64,000 bases of DNA from an uncultured Bacteroidales bacterium (GCA_900318465.1 ONKQ01000014.1:1-64000); one strand, 5' to 3'. Counted from the first letter of the stretch, positions 34,984-43,520 are shown. Notes: a model not told the origin generated them from the letters alone. Numbers and translations are program-made.

Positions 34984-35210
34984 TTATATCGAATTGATGA
35001 AATATCTCACTGCTTCGAGCAACGGGTCAAGGTCTTGACGAATAGTCAGTAGCACCACTTCACCATCAATGTCAAAATAACCATGTGCGATGTGGTTGCG
35101 AATTCCTATTACATCCTCCCATGGAATCTCCGAACGTTCCTTAAGCAACTCCAATTCTTGAGCTGCTCAATGGCGTTCTCAATTTGCTGAAAAATGCCCA
35201 GTACCCTGTC
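34984..35210 (-). pseudogene. HepT (HEPN, DUF86) toxin remnant
   Basis: Reading the minus strand after the nucleotidyltransferase stop gives SKRDRVLGIFQQIENAIEQL in one frame, then ERSEIPWEDVIGIRN-HIAHGYFDIDG...EAVRYFINSI in another. The first is the usual HepT N-terminus and the second the usual HepT C-terminus, including the RX4HXY active site (RNHIAHGY). About 45 central codons are missing and the frame changes at the join; no start codon is evident. HepT is an RNase toxin of MntA-HepT systems, so this copy is almost certainly inactive. Confidence 0.8.
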
Positions 35211-35214
35211 TCGT

Positions 35215-35511
35215 TTACTTAATGACGTAAATTCCATCGCGATTGATTTCTTGTAATAAGTAAGGATTCATGTGTTTGTGCATCCTCACCACATCCACCG
35301 GACAACCCAAAAGACGCTCAAGAAATCGTTTTAATCGAACCATCAAATAGGCTTGAGGCTCCATTTCCACACACACATCAACATCACTTCCTTCAATCTG
35401 TTCATCACGAGACACAGACCCAAACAAGCGAAGCGAACGAATTCCGAAGTTTTTCCTCAACTCATCCTCTTGATTTTCAATTAATTCAATATATTCTTTT
35501 TTTGTCTTCAT
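35215..35511 (-). CDS. MntA-like nucleotidyltransferase antitoxin
   Basis: A 98-residue minimal nucleotidyltransferase with the motif LFGSVSRDEQIEGSDVDVCVE, in which GS...SDxD provides the metal ligands. In MntA-HepT modules MntA neutralises the HEPN toxin by adding AMP to a Tyr in its RX4HXY motif. The start at 35511 is preferred; longer versions begin in non-homologous sequence. A -7 box (TACTTTTG on the minus strand) is at 35516-35523, almost touching the start, so the mRNA may be nearly leaderless. The toxin partner downstream is a remnant, leaving an orphan antitoxin. The pair sits between two paralogous membrane-protein genes, suggesting insertion. Confidence 0.88.
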   Translation of the reverse strand: MKTKKEYIELIENQEDELRKNFGIRSLRLFGSVSRDEQIEGSDVDVCVEMEPQAYLMVRLKRFLERLLGCPVDVVRMHKHMNPYLLQEINRDGIYVIK

Positions 35512-35560
35512 ATTGCAAAAGTAATCTTTTTTCTCAAAATCAACACAAAATGCATCGTAA

Positions 35561-36112
35561 TTATCCAAAAAACGCCCGATGCACATCATGATCGGGGGCG
35601 GTTCCCCAAAAATCGTCACGAAAAGCAATAAAATTCTCACAATTGTCCTTTTGCTTTTCAAACAAAGGAAGCAATGGTATGGAAATACGGAAATTCATGT
35701 CGTCTTTTACGCTAACAAGAAAATCAATTCTACCCCTACCTTTCCCATATAAGTGATAATGCTTCATGTCCTCCCACTTTATCAACCTATACTTAGGATA
35801 AATCCTTGAGCCTGATAATCTTGTCTGCTCCAAACCTTCATCGGTTATTTTGAGATTTACTTTCACCTCCGTGATTTTACAACCAATGACAAAAAACAAC
35901 GCATAAATAACTAAAAGCATAATCCAAACCAACCAACCAGCTGTCTCACCAAAATAATCATTAAAAGCCACTATAAGGACAGCAGAAATCACCAAACCAA
36001 AAAGCATAGAAATAAATAACACCCATCCAAAGGCATACTTCACAATCGTGTATCCTTCAGGTCTCGGGATAGTCTTTTCTTCGTCATTGGTTTTCTTCTC
36101 TTCTTGGCTCAT
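35561..36112 (-). CDS. Membrane protein, paralogue B
   Basis: A 183-residue protein paralogous to 34390-34899: acidic/charged start (MSQEEKKTNDEEKTIPRPEGYTI), two TM helices (VLFISMLFGLVISAVLIVAF, GWLVWIMLLVIYALFFVIGC), then the shared motif GLEQTRLSGSRIYPKYRLIKWEDMKHYHLYGKG. The last residues (about WGTAPDHDVHRAFFG) differ from paralogue A, and the MntA-HepT module begins just downstream, so the C-terminus may have been changed by the insertion. Function unknown. A -7 box (TATTTTTG, minus) is at 36133-36140. Confidence 0.72.
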   Translation of the reverse strand: MSQEEKKTNDEEKTIPRPEGYTIVKYAFGWVLFISMLFGLVISAVLIVAFNDYFGETAGWLVWIMLLVIYALFFVIGCKITEVKVNLKITDEGLEQTRLSGSRIYPKYRLIKWEDMKHYHLYGKGRGRIDFLVSVKDDMNFRISIPLLPLFEKQKDNCENFIAFRDDFWGTAPDHDVHRAFFG

Positions 36113-36146
36113 AACTTATTGCTTTAGAATTGCAAAAATAATAAAC

Positions 36147-37502
36147 TTAAACCATATTCTCACGCAAAATCTCCTCTAATTGCCCAATATAATAAAATGG
36201 CACATTGACGAGTCGATAAGGCCGCTTTTCGGGTTCGGGCGTAAAGGTATCTTGAACACTGAACTCGCCACTCCAAAAACGAACCGCCGTAACATGTCGG
36301 TCGGCCGTATTGACAAAACTATGCAACGAGCGAAGATGGGAATGTAGCCCCGTCTTCACCTCAATGGGAATGATTTGGGCATTTTGCTGCCAAATGAAGT
36401 CGATTTCAGCCGTGGTACCTTTCTTGTCGCGCACCCAATAATACTGCTTCTCTTGGAACTTGTTATCCAACAACACCCGAAGTTCCTGTGCCACAATCTG
36501 TTCGGCAGCACGACCACGCCAAGTGTCAAGCAATTCCTTGTTTTGAAGGTATTCTATTTGTATGTCGGCCACAAAATTGGTAATGCCACTATCCACCATG
36601 ATGAGTTTAGGGGCACGACGCAAGGCCGGGATGGCTGGCGCAGAAGTCGTGGTAATGGGATAGTCTAATGACAGGATATAAGCCCTTTCAAGACAATCCA
36701 TTGCATCGTGAATCTGCTTGCTGGTATAACTGCTATTGCCAAAATTATTCATAGCAATGGCTTCGGCAGCCGAAAACCAAGCCGTTTCCAACAAATGGCG
36801 GATAACGCGCACCTGTTCTTCATTTTTGGCATATCGCTCCACATCCTCATTGTATCCTTTCAGCAAAGAATTGAAAATCGGCGAAAGCCGCTCAATGTCA
36901 CGATATTGCACATAATTGGAAACCACTTCGGGCATTCCGCCAATGAGCGCGTATTGATTAAAATGGCCAATCAATTTTGGGTGCATCACCGCCGTCACAT
37001 TTAATTGCCGAACCATGTCGCACCACGCCTCGCCCTCAACTGCGTTGAGGTACTCCATGAACGAGAACGGGCGCAAGTTCAGGTATTCCACTCGCGCCAC
37101 TGGAAACGAAACGCGCTGTTTGAGCAGACTTTGCAGCCGACTACCCGCCGTAACGACATACAACCAAGGCATCTTTTCATAGAAATAGCGCAACAAGGCC
37201 ACGGCCTGCGGCACTTCCTGAATCTCGTCGATGAAGAGCAACATGCGCTTGTTCTTGTCGGACACAACACGGTTGCGCAGACACAAAAACTGCCAGATTT
37301 CAAGCACATCGTCAGTTCGAGTGAAGATTTCGGCATCCTCCGACAACTCAAGATTGACCTCAATGAAAATGTCGAATTCCTTGCCAAATTCCCTCACAAG
37401 AGTGCTCTTCCCCACCTGCCTTGCCCCTCGAATAACAAGAGGTTTGTGGGGACTTCTTTCGCTCCATTGGCGCATCTGTTTTATGGCTATCCGATTAAAC
37501 AT
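36147..37502 (-). CDS. AAA ATPase with DUF4143 domain (second copy)
   Basis: A 451-residue protein of the same superfamily as 26250-27398 but not a recent duplicate. Walker A is GARQVGKSTLV (about residues 25-35), Walker B is MLLFIDEIQEVPQA, and the C-terminal nuclease-like part has AAEQIVAQELRVLLDNK, then YYWVRDKKGTTAEIDFIWQQ and IPIEVKTGLHSHLRSL, matching a PD-(D/E)XK pattern (D-x12-ExK). A -7 box (TATCTTTG on the minus strand) is at 37529-37536, and just upstream of it are four repeats at an exact 33-bp period (37548-37662), an arrangement suggesting an operator array. Function is not established for the family. Confidence 0.88.
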   Translation of the reverse strand: MFNRIAIKQMRQWSERSPHKPLVIRGARQVGKSTLVREFGKEFDIFIEVNLELSEDAEIFTRTDDVLEIWQFLCLRNRVVSDKNKRMLLFIDEIQEVPQAVALLRYFYEKMPWLYVVTAGSRLQSLLKQRVSFPVARVEYLNLRPFSFMEYLNAVEGEAWCDMVRQLNVTAVMHPKLIGHFNQYALIGGMPEVVSNYVQYRDIERLSPIFNSLLKGYNEDVERYAKNEEQVRVIRHLLETAWFSAAEAIAMNNFGNSSYTSKQIHDAMDCLERAYILSLDYPITTTSAPAIPALRRAPKLIMVDSGITNFVADIQIEYLQNKELLDTWRGRAAEQIVAQELRVLLDNKFQEKQYYWVRDKKGTTAEIDFIWQQNAQIIPIEVKTGLHSHLRSLHSFVNTADRHVTAVRFWSGEFSVQDTFTPEPEKRPYRLVNVPFYYIGQLEEILRENMV

Positions 37503-37547
37503 TGTATATCTATTTGTTTTTCAGACTGCAAAGATACACATTTTCCC

Positions 37548-37662
37548 AATTCATAGGCAAGAATAAGCAAAATTTTTCCTAATTCATAGGCAAGAATAAA
37601 TAAAAACTTGCACAATTCATAGGCAAAAATAGGGCAAAATTTGCCAGATTCATAGGCAAGAA
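37548..37662 (+). repeat. Four direct repeats at 33-bp period upstream of DUF4143 gene
   Basis: Copies of AATTCATAGGCAAGAA begin at 37548, 37581, 37614 and 37647, exactly 33 bp apart. The third has AGGCAAAAAT and the fourth starts GATTCAT. The 17-bp spacers are A/T rich and partly alike. The array begins 12 bases upstream of the ATPase -7 box. It fills most of the gap 37503-37676; nothing else is seen there. Confidence 0.92.
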
Positions 37663-37677
37663 CCCTTTTTCAGACAA

Positions 37678-37707
37678 AAAAATCCCGCCCAAACGAGCGG
37701 GATTTTT
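37678..37707 (-). terminator. Terminator of korAB
   Basis: Perfect 11-bp stem AAAAATCCCGC (37678-37688) with GCGGGATTTTT (37697-37707), loop CCAAACGA, with an A run at the low-coordinate end that becomes a U run on the minus strand. It lies downstream of korB. Confidence 0.85.
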
Positions 37708-37746
37708 CAGTTTTTAAGGTCGACCAGTCGATGCCTTTTATCAGTC

Positions 37747-37777
37747 GGCCCTTCGACAGGCTCAAGGACCTTAGCTT
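37747..37777 (-). repeat. Dispersed palindromic repeat after korB
   Basis: GGCCCTTCGACAGGCTCAAG... continues to GACCTTAGCTT and touches the korB stop. It is a further copy of the family at 768-788 and 31456-31485. Confidence 0.75.
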
Positions 37778-38807
37778 AATCGATTGTCCAAGTCGAACCG
37801 CTGTTCAGCAGGTCGTCCATGCACTTGATCTTCGAGTTGGCCTTTTCGTTTTCAATGACTTGCACGAGGCTGTCGTTGAAGGTCGGGGCCTTCACGTCGC
37901 GGATGACGCCGATGGCGACGGGGAAATGAGGCGGCATCATGTGTGCCAACATCATGTGGATACCCGTGTCCTCGGTGGTCTTGTCGTGGACGAGAATATC
38001 CTTCTCAGTGATGCCGTTCTCGCCAATCTTCACCACTTCAAGTTGGTTGCCATTGAGGCGAATACCTTTGTCGCGGTTCTTGCCGAAGATGAGCGGTTGG
38101 CCGTGGACGCACTTCACCTGCATGTCGTCGCGGACGTCCTTGCCGGTGATGTTTTCGTGAACGCCGTTGGAGAAGATCATGCAGTTTTGCAGGACCTCGG
38201 TCACGGCGATGCCGTCGTGCTTGTACGACTCCCAGAAGATTTCGCTCAACTCCTTGGGGTTAATATCCACGCCACGGGCAAAGAAGGTAGCCTTGGCACC
38301 AATGGCAAGTTCACCGGGATTGAACGGATCTTCGTAAGTACCTTGCGGCGAAGTCTTGGTCTTCGTGCCGCGGAAGGTGCAGGGCGAGAACTGACCCTTG
38401 GTCATACCATAGATACGGTTGTTGAACAGGATCAGGTTGATGTCGATGTTACGACGGCAGGCGTGGATGAAGTGGTTGCCACCGATGGCGGTGCAGTCGC
38501 CGTCGCCGGTGATCATCCACACGCTGAGGTTCGGGTTGGCCAACTTCACGCCAGTGGCGGCAGCGGCAGCACGACCGTGGATGCTATGGAAACCATACGT
38601 GTTCATATAGTAGGGGAAGCGCGAGGAGCAGCCGATGCCGGAAACGACAACGATGTCTTCCTTCTTCTTGCCCAACTTCGGGAAAATGTCTTGAACGGCC
38701 TTCAAGATGGCGTGGTCACCGCAGCCGGGACACCATTTCACCACCTGATCGCTTGCAAAATCCTCTTTGGTCAGCATGACCTCTTGTTCGATATTCTGAT
38801 TTTCCAT
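37776..38807 (-). CDS. korB: 2-oxoacid:ferredoxin oxidoreductase, beta subunit
   Basis: TPP-binding beta subunit of a 2-oxoacid (likely 2-oxoglutarate) ferredoxin oxidoreductase. It contains the N-terminal WCPGCGDHAIL Cys motif for the iron-sulfur cluster, the TPP/Mg motif GDGDCTAIGGNHFIHACRRNIDINLILFNN, and the typical YGMTKGQFSPC segment. The 343-residue length fits KorB. It lies 7 bases downstream of korA and is followed by a terminator. With KorA it oxidises a 2-oxoacid plus CoA and passes electrons to ferredoxin; the ferredoxin gene is divergent just upstream. Confidence 0.95.
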   Translation of the reverse strand: MENQNIEQEVMLTKEDFASDQVVKWCPGCGDHAILKAVQDIFPKLGKKKEDIVVVSGIGCSSRFPYYMNTYGFHSIHGRAAAAATGVKLANPNLSVWMITGDGDCTAIGGNHFIHACRRNIDINLILFNNRIYGMTKGQFSPCTFRGTKTKTSPQGTYEDPFNPGELAIGAKATFFARGVDINPKELSEIFWESYKHDGIAVTEVLQNCMIFSNGVHENITGKDVRDDMQVKCVHGQPLIFGKNRDKGIRLNGNQLEVVKIGENGITEKDILVHDKTTEDTGIHMMLAHMMPPHFPVAIGVIRDVKAPTFNDSLVQVIENEKANSKIKCMDDLLNSGSTWTID

Positions 38808-38814
38808 AGTCGTA

Positions 38815-40656
38815 TTATTTTAAAAGGTCATTAAACTTAGCTTCAAGTTCGCCGATGGTGAACGGCAGGCCCATCACCTTATTGAATTGCTCGCACTTGT
38901 ACTCGGGGAAGTTCATGCGCAGGTACTTGGCGAACTGGCCGCGATTGATTTCGCAGACAACAATCTTCTTGTGACCTTGCAGCACTTCCTCGGTGTTGCG
39001 CGGCAGCGGCATGATGTAGTCGAAATGGGCATGGGCGATGCTCTTGCCTTCTTCCATCAAGCCCTCGACGGCGGTGCGGACGGTGCCGAATGTGCCACCC
39101 CAGCTCACCACGAGGAGGTCAGCGTTCTTGTCACCGTATATTTCTTGCAGCGGAATGTCGTTGGCCACGCGGTTGATTTTCTCCTCACGAAGTTCGGTCA
39201 TGATCTGGTGGTTCTCAGGATTGGTGGACAAGTTGCCCTTGCCGTTTTCCTTTTCCAGACCGCCAACGCGGTGACGCAGACCAGGAGTGCCCGGGATTGC
39301 CCATTCGCGGCGGAGCCATTTCTCGTCGCGGCGGTAAGGCATATAGTTCGGGTCGTCGGCTTTTGCCAGCGGAGGCGTGATGCTCGGCAGGTCGGCCATC
39401 TTGGGGATGCGGAACACCTCGGAACCGTTGCCCAACGAACCGTCGCTGAGCATAATGACAGGAGTCATGTGCTCCATGGCAATACGGGCGGCTTCGTAAG
39501 CGGTGTAGAAGCAACCGGCAGAGCTGCGGGCAGCGATGACCACGAGCGGAGCGTCGCCGTTGCGGCCATAAAGGGCCTGCAGCAGGTCGCTTTGTTCCAT
39601 CTTGGTCGGCAGACCCGTGGAGGGACCGCCACGCTGCACGTCGATGATGACCAGCGGAAGCTCGGTCATCACGGCGAGACCCATGGCTTCGCTCTTCAGC
39701 GAGAGGCCGGGGCCGGAAGTCGTCGTCACTGCCATGCAGCCTGTGTAGGCAGCGCCGATGGATGACATGATACCGGCGATTTCGTCTTCAGCCTGATAAG
39801 CCTTGACGTTGAGGTTCTTGTATTTGGTCAGTTCGGCCAAAATGTCGGTGGCGGGGGTGATGGGGTACGAACCGAGGAAGAGCGGGCGGCCCGACTTCTC
39901 GGAGGCGGCCATCAAGCCCCAAGCGGCGGCGGTGTTGCCGGTGATGTTGCGATACTTGCCCTTTTCGAGGTCGGCGGCTTCCACACGATAGGTGTTGGTG
40001 AAGAGCTCCCAAGTGTCGGCATAGTGGTAACCGGCGTCGAGGACGGTGCGGTTGGCCTTGATCACTTGGTCTTTGCCTTTGAACTTGGTCTCAAAATACT
40101 TGTAAACGGTGTCGAGTTCACGGTTGAACAAGTACATCACGATACCAAGGGCAAACATGTTCTTCGATTTCAGCATCGACTTGTTGTCCATGCCGAAGTC
40201 CTTCAGGGCCTCTTTGGTGAGTTCCGAAATGGGAGCCTTCACCACTTGGTAGTCGGCCAAGGTGCCGTCGACGGTCGGGTCATCGGCATAACCAGCCTTC
40301 TCGAGAGCTTTTTCGGTCACCGAGTCGGAGTCGAAGATAATGATGGTTCCAGGACGGAGCCAACGCATGTTAGCCTTGATGGAGGCGGGGTTCATTGCCA
40401 CAAGGACGTCGCAGAGGTCGCCCGTGGTGTGGACAGGTTTGTGTCCGAAATGCACTTGGAAGCCAGAGACGCCAGCCACGGTGCCTTGCGGTGGGCGGAT
40501 TTCAGCCGGATAGTCCGGGAAGGTGGCGAAATCGTTTCCGGCAAATGCTGTTGAATCCGAAAATAGATTTCCGGTAAGTTGCATACCATCGCCCGAGTCG
40601 CCCGAAAAACGGATGACGACGTGTTCAAGGGCTACAACCTTACTTTTTGCTGTCAT
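38815..40656 (-). CDS. korA: 2-oxoacid:ferredoxin oxidoreductase, alpha subunit with fused gamma domain
   Basis: A 613-residue protein. The first about 190 residues are the gamma domain (VIRFSGDSGDGMQLTGNLFSDSTAFAG... GVSGFQVHFG), followed by the alpha domain (GNTAAAWGLMAASEKSGRPLFLGSYPITPATDILAELTKY, TTTSGPGLSLKSEAMGLAVMTELPLVIIDVQRGGPSTGLPTKMEQSD) and the C-terminal transketolase-like part (LLVVSWGGTFGTVRTAVEGL). This gamma-alpha fusion is the usual Bacteroidota KorA form. The substrate is inferred to be 2-oxoglutarate, giving succinyl-CoA. A -7 box (TATCTTTG on the minus strand) is at 40703-40710. Confidence 0.94.
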   Translation of the reverse strand: MTAKSKVVALEHVVIRFSGDSGDGMQLTGNLFSDSTAFAGNDFATFPDYPAEIRPPQGTVAGVSGFQVHFGHKPVHTTGDLCDVLVAMNPASIKANMRWLRPGTIIIFDSDSVTEKALEKAGYADDPTVDGTLADYQVVKAPISELTKEALKDFGMDNKSMLKSKNMFALGIVMYLFNRELDTVYKYFETKFKGKDQVIKANRTVLDAGYHYADTWELFTNTYRVEAADLEKGKYRNITGNTAAAWGLMAASEKSGRPLFLGSYPITPATDILAELTKYKNLNVKAYQAEDEIAGIMSSIGAAYTGCMAVTTTSGPGLSLKSEAMGLAVMTELPLVIIDVQRGGPSTGLPTKMEQSDLLQALYGRNGDAPLVVIAARSSAGCFYTAYEAARIAMEHMTPVIMLSDGSLGNGSEVFRIPKMADLPSITPPLAKADDPNYMPYRRDEKWLRREWAIPGTPGLRHRVGGLEKENGKGNLSTNPENHQIMTELREEKINRVANDIPLQEIYGDKNADLLVVSWGGTFGTVRTAVEGLMEEGKSIAHAHFDYIMPLPRNTEEVLQGHKKIVVCEINRGQFAKYLRMNFPEYKCEQFNKVMGLPFTIGELEAKFNDLLK

Positions 40657-40702
40657 ATTTTTGCGATTTAAAGATTTAAAATTTCAAATTCCAAATTCGG
40701 TG

Positions 40703-40710
40703 CAAAGATA
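40703..40710 (-). promoter_or_regulatory. korAB promoter -7 box
   Basis: TATCTTTG on the minus strand, 47 bases before the korA start. The leader contains a heptameric A/T-rich repeat (40665-40700, GATTTAA type). Confidence 0.6.
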
Positions 40711-40864
40711 AATATTAAATAGGTGCAAATCCCAACAAAACCGCTTTTTATTTTTCTTTTTAGAGGTTTAGTCGCACCATATTCATTATCAACAACTTAA
40801 ATTTCACCGTTATTTAGACTGAATAAAAATTTCCAAATTGGGCACTATGGAATGAAAGTTGTAG

Positions 40865-40872
40865 TATTTTTG
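40865..40872 (+). promoter_or_regulatory. Ferredoxin promoter -7 box
   Basis: TATTTTTG followed by CCGCCACAAA, 50 bases before the ferredoxin ATG. The region between the divergent korA and ferredoxin genes (40657-40921) holds only these promoters and A/T-rich DNA. Confidence 0.6.
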
Positions 40873-40909
40873 CCGCCACAAAACATCAGAACTAACTAAC
40901 TCAATCTAA

Positions 40910-41089
<180 letters not shown>

Positions 41090-41116
41090 AATCAAAAGAA
41101 AAACTGCATTAAAAGG

Positions 41117-41143
41117 AAAAAGCCTGCCAAAAACAGGCTTTTT
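41117..41143 (+). terminator. Ferredoxin terminator
   Basis: Stem AAAAAGCCTG (41117-41126) with CAGGCTTTTT (41134-41143), loop CCAAAAA, then a T run. Confidence 0.88.
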
Positions 41144-41186
41144 TTGATTTTTTTGGCAGTTTTGAAAAGTTTGGCAAAGTATTTGC

Positions 41187-41194
41187 TATCTTTG
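41187..41194 (+). promoter_or_regulatory. Lipoprotein gene promoter -7 box
   Basis: TATCTTTG, with TTTG at 41161-41164 about 22 bases upstream as a possible -33 element. The leader to the ATG at 41260 is about 65 bases. Confidence 0.6.
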
Positions 41195-41259
41195 CCGCGT
41201 TCTTTGAAAGAAACAAATTTAAACAAACAACCTAATTACAAACTAAAATCATTAAAAAA

Positions 41260-42078
41260 ATGAAGAAATTAGCTTTAGCACTTGTGTGCTTCGCCAGCGT
41301 TGCTTTCTTTGCAAGCTGCCAACAAGAAATCACCAATCCCGAACCCACCATCTCCGTCATTACTGATGAAGGTTTCGTCAAAAACGGTGATGTGATTGAC
41401 GTCGAACAAACAATTGTCTACGGTTTCCAAATGGCTTCAAACAGCCAAACCAAGAAGGAACTTCAGCAACTCCGCCTCTCTACAACTTTCGTTGACCTTG
41501 AAGGTAATGAAAGCACCCCAGAAGAAGAAATCATTTCGCTGGTTGGCAACACAGAGTATCGTTTCGCTGACACAGTTTACTATGAAATCACCAGAGAAAT
41601 CATAGGCACCATCAAAACTGTCGCCACTGTCACCGACGTTGATGGCAAAGTCAACACTGCCACTCTCACGCTGAACCTCAACCAACCCGCCCAACCTCTG
41701 GAAGAAACTGATTTCGACTGGTATCGCTTGGGCAACACTCAAACTGGCCTTGCAGAGTACGGCCTCTTCTGGGAAAAAAATGCCAAGTCGCCTTTCGCCC
41801 AAATCAAGCCCCTCGAAGGTGTGACCCTCTACAAGTTTGATGCTGATAAGTGGGAAGCCACGACTACCGACGTCGAGAAAGCCGCTCTCTTCTCAGACGT
41901 TACCATCACTTCTTCTGTGTACAACAATGTTGATGTCAACCAAAACGGCACCTACAATGATGTCATTGGCACCAAGATGGCTGACGGCACCCTGCACCTG
42001 CTCCACGTGACCAGCTGCACCATCGGTGCTCAAGAAGCTCAAGGCCGCCCGATTCACATCTACGGTCAAGCCAAGTAA
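41260..42078 (+). CDS. Hypothetical lipoprotein
   Basis: A 272-residue protein with a clear lipoprotein signal (MKKLALALVCFASVAFFASC, Cys 20). The mature part looks like an Ig-like beta-sandwich (about residues 30-150, with TVATVTDVDGKVNTATLTLNL) followed by a C-terminal domain (DWYRLGNTQTGLAEYGLFWEKNAKSPFAQIKPLEGVTLYKFDADKWEATT). It resembles surface lipoproteins of Bacteroidota that bind or display glycans or proteins, but I do not recognise a named family. It is monocistronic between its own promoter and a strong terminator, suggesting steady high expression. Confidence 0.75.
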   Translation: MKKLALALVCFASVAFFASCQQEITNPEPTISVITDEGFVKNGDVIDVEQTIVYGFQMASNSQTKKELQQLRLSTTFVDLEGNESTPEEEIISLVGNTEYRFADTVYYEITREIIGTIKTVATVTDVDGKVNTATLTLNLNQPAQPLEETDFDWYRLGNTQTGLAEYGLFWEKNAKSPFAQIKPLEGVTLYKFDADKWEATTTDVEKAALFSDVTITSSVYNNVDVNQNGTYNDVIGTKMADGTLHLLHVTSCTIGAQEAQGRPIHIYGQAK

Positions 42079-42097
42079 GAAAACAAATCATCATCAT

Positions 42098-42130
42098 AAA
42101 AAAGGTGCGTCATTGCGGCGCACCTTTTTT
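42098..42130 (+). terminator. Terminator after the lipoprotein gene
   Basis: A 12-bp stem AAAAAAGGTGCG (42098-42109, one A more or less) with CGCACCTTTTTT (42119-42130), then more T. It also faces the convergent aminotransferase gene. Confidence 0.88.
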
Positions 42131-42157
42131 TATATACCTTATGAAGCCTTTAGTTCC

Positions 42158-43321
42158 TTACCCAAAAACCCTCTTCAACCTTCTCATCGCCTCTTCTACT
42201 GTTGCCCTTGGGCAGGCAAGGTTGATTCGGAAGAAGCCGCTGCCCTCAATGCCGAAGTCCTTGCCTCGGTTGAAGCCAAGTTGCGCTTCTTGCGTCATCT
42301 TTTGCCAAAGGTCCTCTTCCGAGAGACCATAGCCGTTAAAGTCGAGCCACATCATATAGGTGGCTTGTGGTTTGTGGAATTTCACTTTCGGCAGATTCGC
42401 TGTCAGGAAGTCGGAAACATAGTCAATGTTGCCTTGCACATAGTCGAGCAGTTGCGCAAGCCATTCGTCACCTTGGGTCATGGCAGCTTGGGTGGCCACC
42501 TTGCCGAAGATGTTGCCAAGATGCGCCTCAAGGTTGCTTACAAAGTCGGTGTAAACCTTTCGAAGTCCCTCGTTGGGGATGATGGCCGTCGAGGTGGCCA
42601 AACCTGCGAGGTTGAAGGTCTTGGAAGCCGCGTGGAAAGTGATGCTGCGCTGTGCAAATTCCTTGTCCAATGAGGCGAAAGGCAGATGGCGATACCCGGG
42701 CAAAACAAGGTCGCAGTGGATTTCGTCGGAGATGACCAACAAATTGTTTTTCATGCAAATCTCACCCATAAACAGCAGTTCGTTTCGCGTCCAACAGCGA
42801 CCTACAGGGTTGTGAGGATTGCAGAGAATCAGCATTTTGGCAGTCTTGGCTTGCTCCACAAGTTGGTCGAAATTCATCTCATAGCCCTCGCCTCTATCCA
42901 CCAAGGTGTTGTATACCAGTTTCCTTCCTTGGCTCGTCACAGCATGATGGAAAGGCGGATACACGGGCGATTGGATGATGATTTCGTCGCCAGGCTTGGT
43001 GAACGCCAACACAGCCATCGTGAATCCACACACTACGCCTGGCGTGAACGACATCCATTCCGTTGGCACCTCCCACTGGTGACGCCGATTCAACCATCCC
43101 GCAATGGACTCGAAATATGGCCTATCCTTGAAGTGGTAGCCAAAAACGGGATGCTCTGCCCGCTCAATGACGGCCTTGCGGACAAAATCGGGCGTCTCAA
43201 AATCCATGTCGGCAACCCACATGGGCAGCACATCGGGATTGCCAAAGACCTGCTTTCTCAAATCATACTTAACGCAGTTAGTATCAGCGCGATTGATTAA
43301 TTTGTCGAAATCGTATTTCAT
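42158..43321 (-). CDS. PLP-dependent cystathionine beta-lyase-like enzyme (PatB/MalY)
   Basis: A 387-residue fold-type I PLP enzyme. The opening FDKLINRADTNCVKYDLRKQVFGNPDVLPMWVADMDFETPDFV is the hallmark of the PatB/MalY group. The PLP Lys is in FHAASKTFNLAGLATS (about residue 230), with NPHNPVGRCW and VISDEIHCDLVLPG as cofactor-binding blocks. Members cleave C-S bonds of cystathionine or cysteine and sometimes act as transaminases. It is a single minus-strand gene with no methionine genes beside it. Confidence 0.92.
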   Translation of the reverse strand: MKYDFDKLINRADTNCVKYDLRKQVFGNPDVLPMWVADMDFETPDFVRKAVIERAEHPVFGYHFKDRPYFESIAGWLNRRHQWEVPTEWMSFTPGVVCGFTMAVLAFTKPGDEIIIQSPVYPPFHHAVTSQGRKLVYNTLVDRGEGYEMNFDQLVEQAKTAKMLILCNPHNPVGRCWTRNELLFMGEICMKNNLLVISDEIHCDLVLPGYRHLPFASLDKEFAQRSITFHAASKTFNLAGLATSTAIIPNEGLRKVYTDFVSNLEAHLGNIFGKVATQAAMTQGDEWLAQLLDYVQGNIDYVSDFLTANLPKVKFHKPQATYMMWLDFNGYGLSEEDLWQKMTQEAQLGFNRGKDFGIEGSGFFRINLACPRATVEEAMRRLKRVFG

Positions 43322-43394
43322 CGTTTGTCGGTTTTAGTGCTGCAAAGGTGCGAAAAAAAATCACTCAAAAAAGGCCAAATTTGGAAAAAAGCCG

Positions 43395-43402
43395 TATTTT
43401 TG
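43395..43402 (+). promoter_or_regulatory. tRNA-Tyr promoter -7 box
   Basis: TATTTTTG followed by CAGCCGCAAA, about 37 bases before the tRNA. Confidence 0.55.
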
Positions 43403-43438
43403 CAGCCGCAAACGAAGTAATCGTTCTTTTGACATCAT

Positions 43439-43520
43439 GGGGGAGTCGCATAGTGGCAATTGCAACAGACTGTAAATCTGTCCGGGAATCCGTTCGGTGG
43501 TTCGAGTCCACCCTCCCCCA
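43439..43520 (+). tRNA. tRNA-Tyr (GTA)
   Basis: Class II cloverleaf: acceptor GGGGGAG/CTCCCCC, anticodon stem around CTGTAAA giving GTA, long variable arm (CCGGGAATCCGTTCGG), T-arm GTGGTTCGAGTCCAC, discriminator A at 43520. Confidence 0.95.

Noticed and set aside
37548-37662. Possible small CRISPR array (four repeats with spacers)
   Set aside because: The repeat is only about 16 bp, the 17-bp spacers share A/T-rich similarity, there are only four copies and no cas genes. Promoter-proximal operator or iteron sites fit better.
37731-38834. Long open frame of 367 codons opposite korB
   Set aside because: It lies fully antisense to a clear korB gene and its composition is that of a reverse-frame shadow (rich in Val, Ala, His, Asp).
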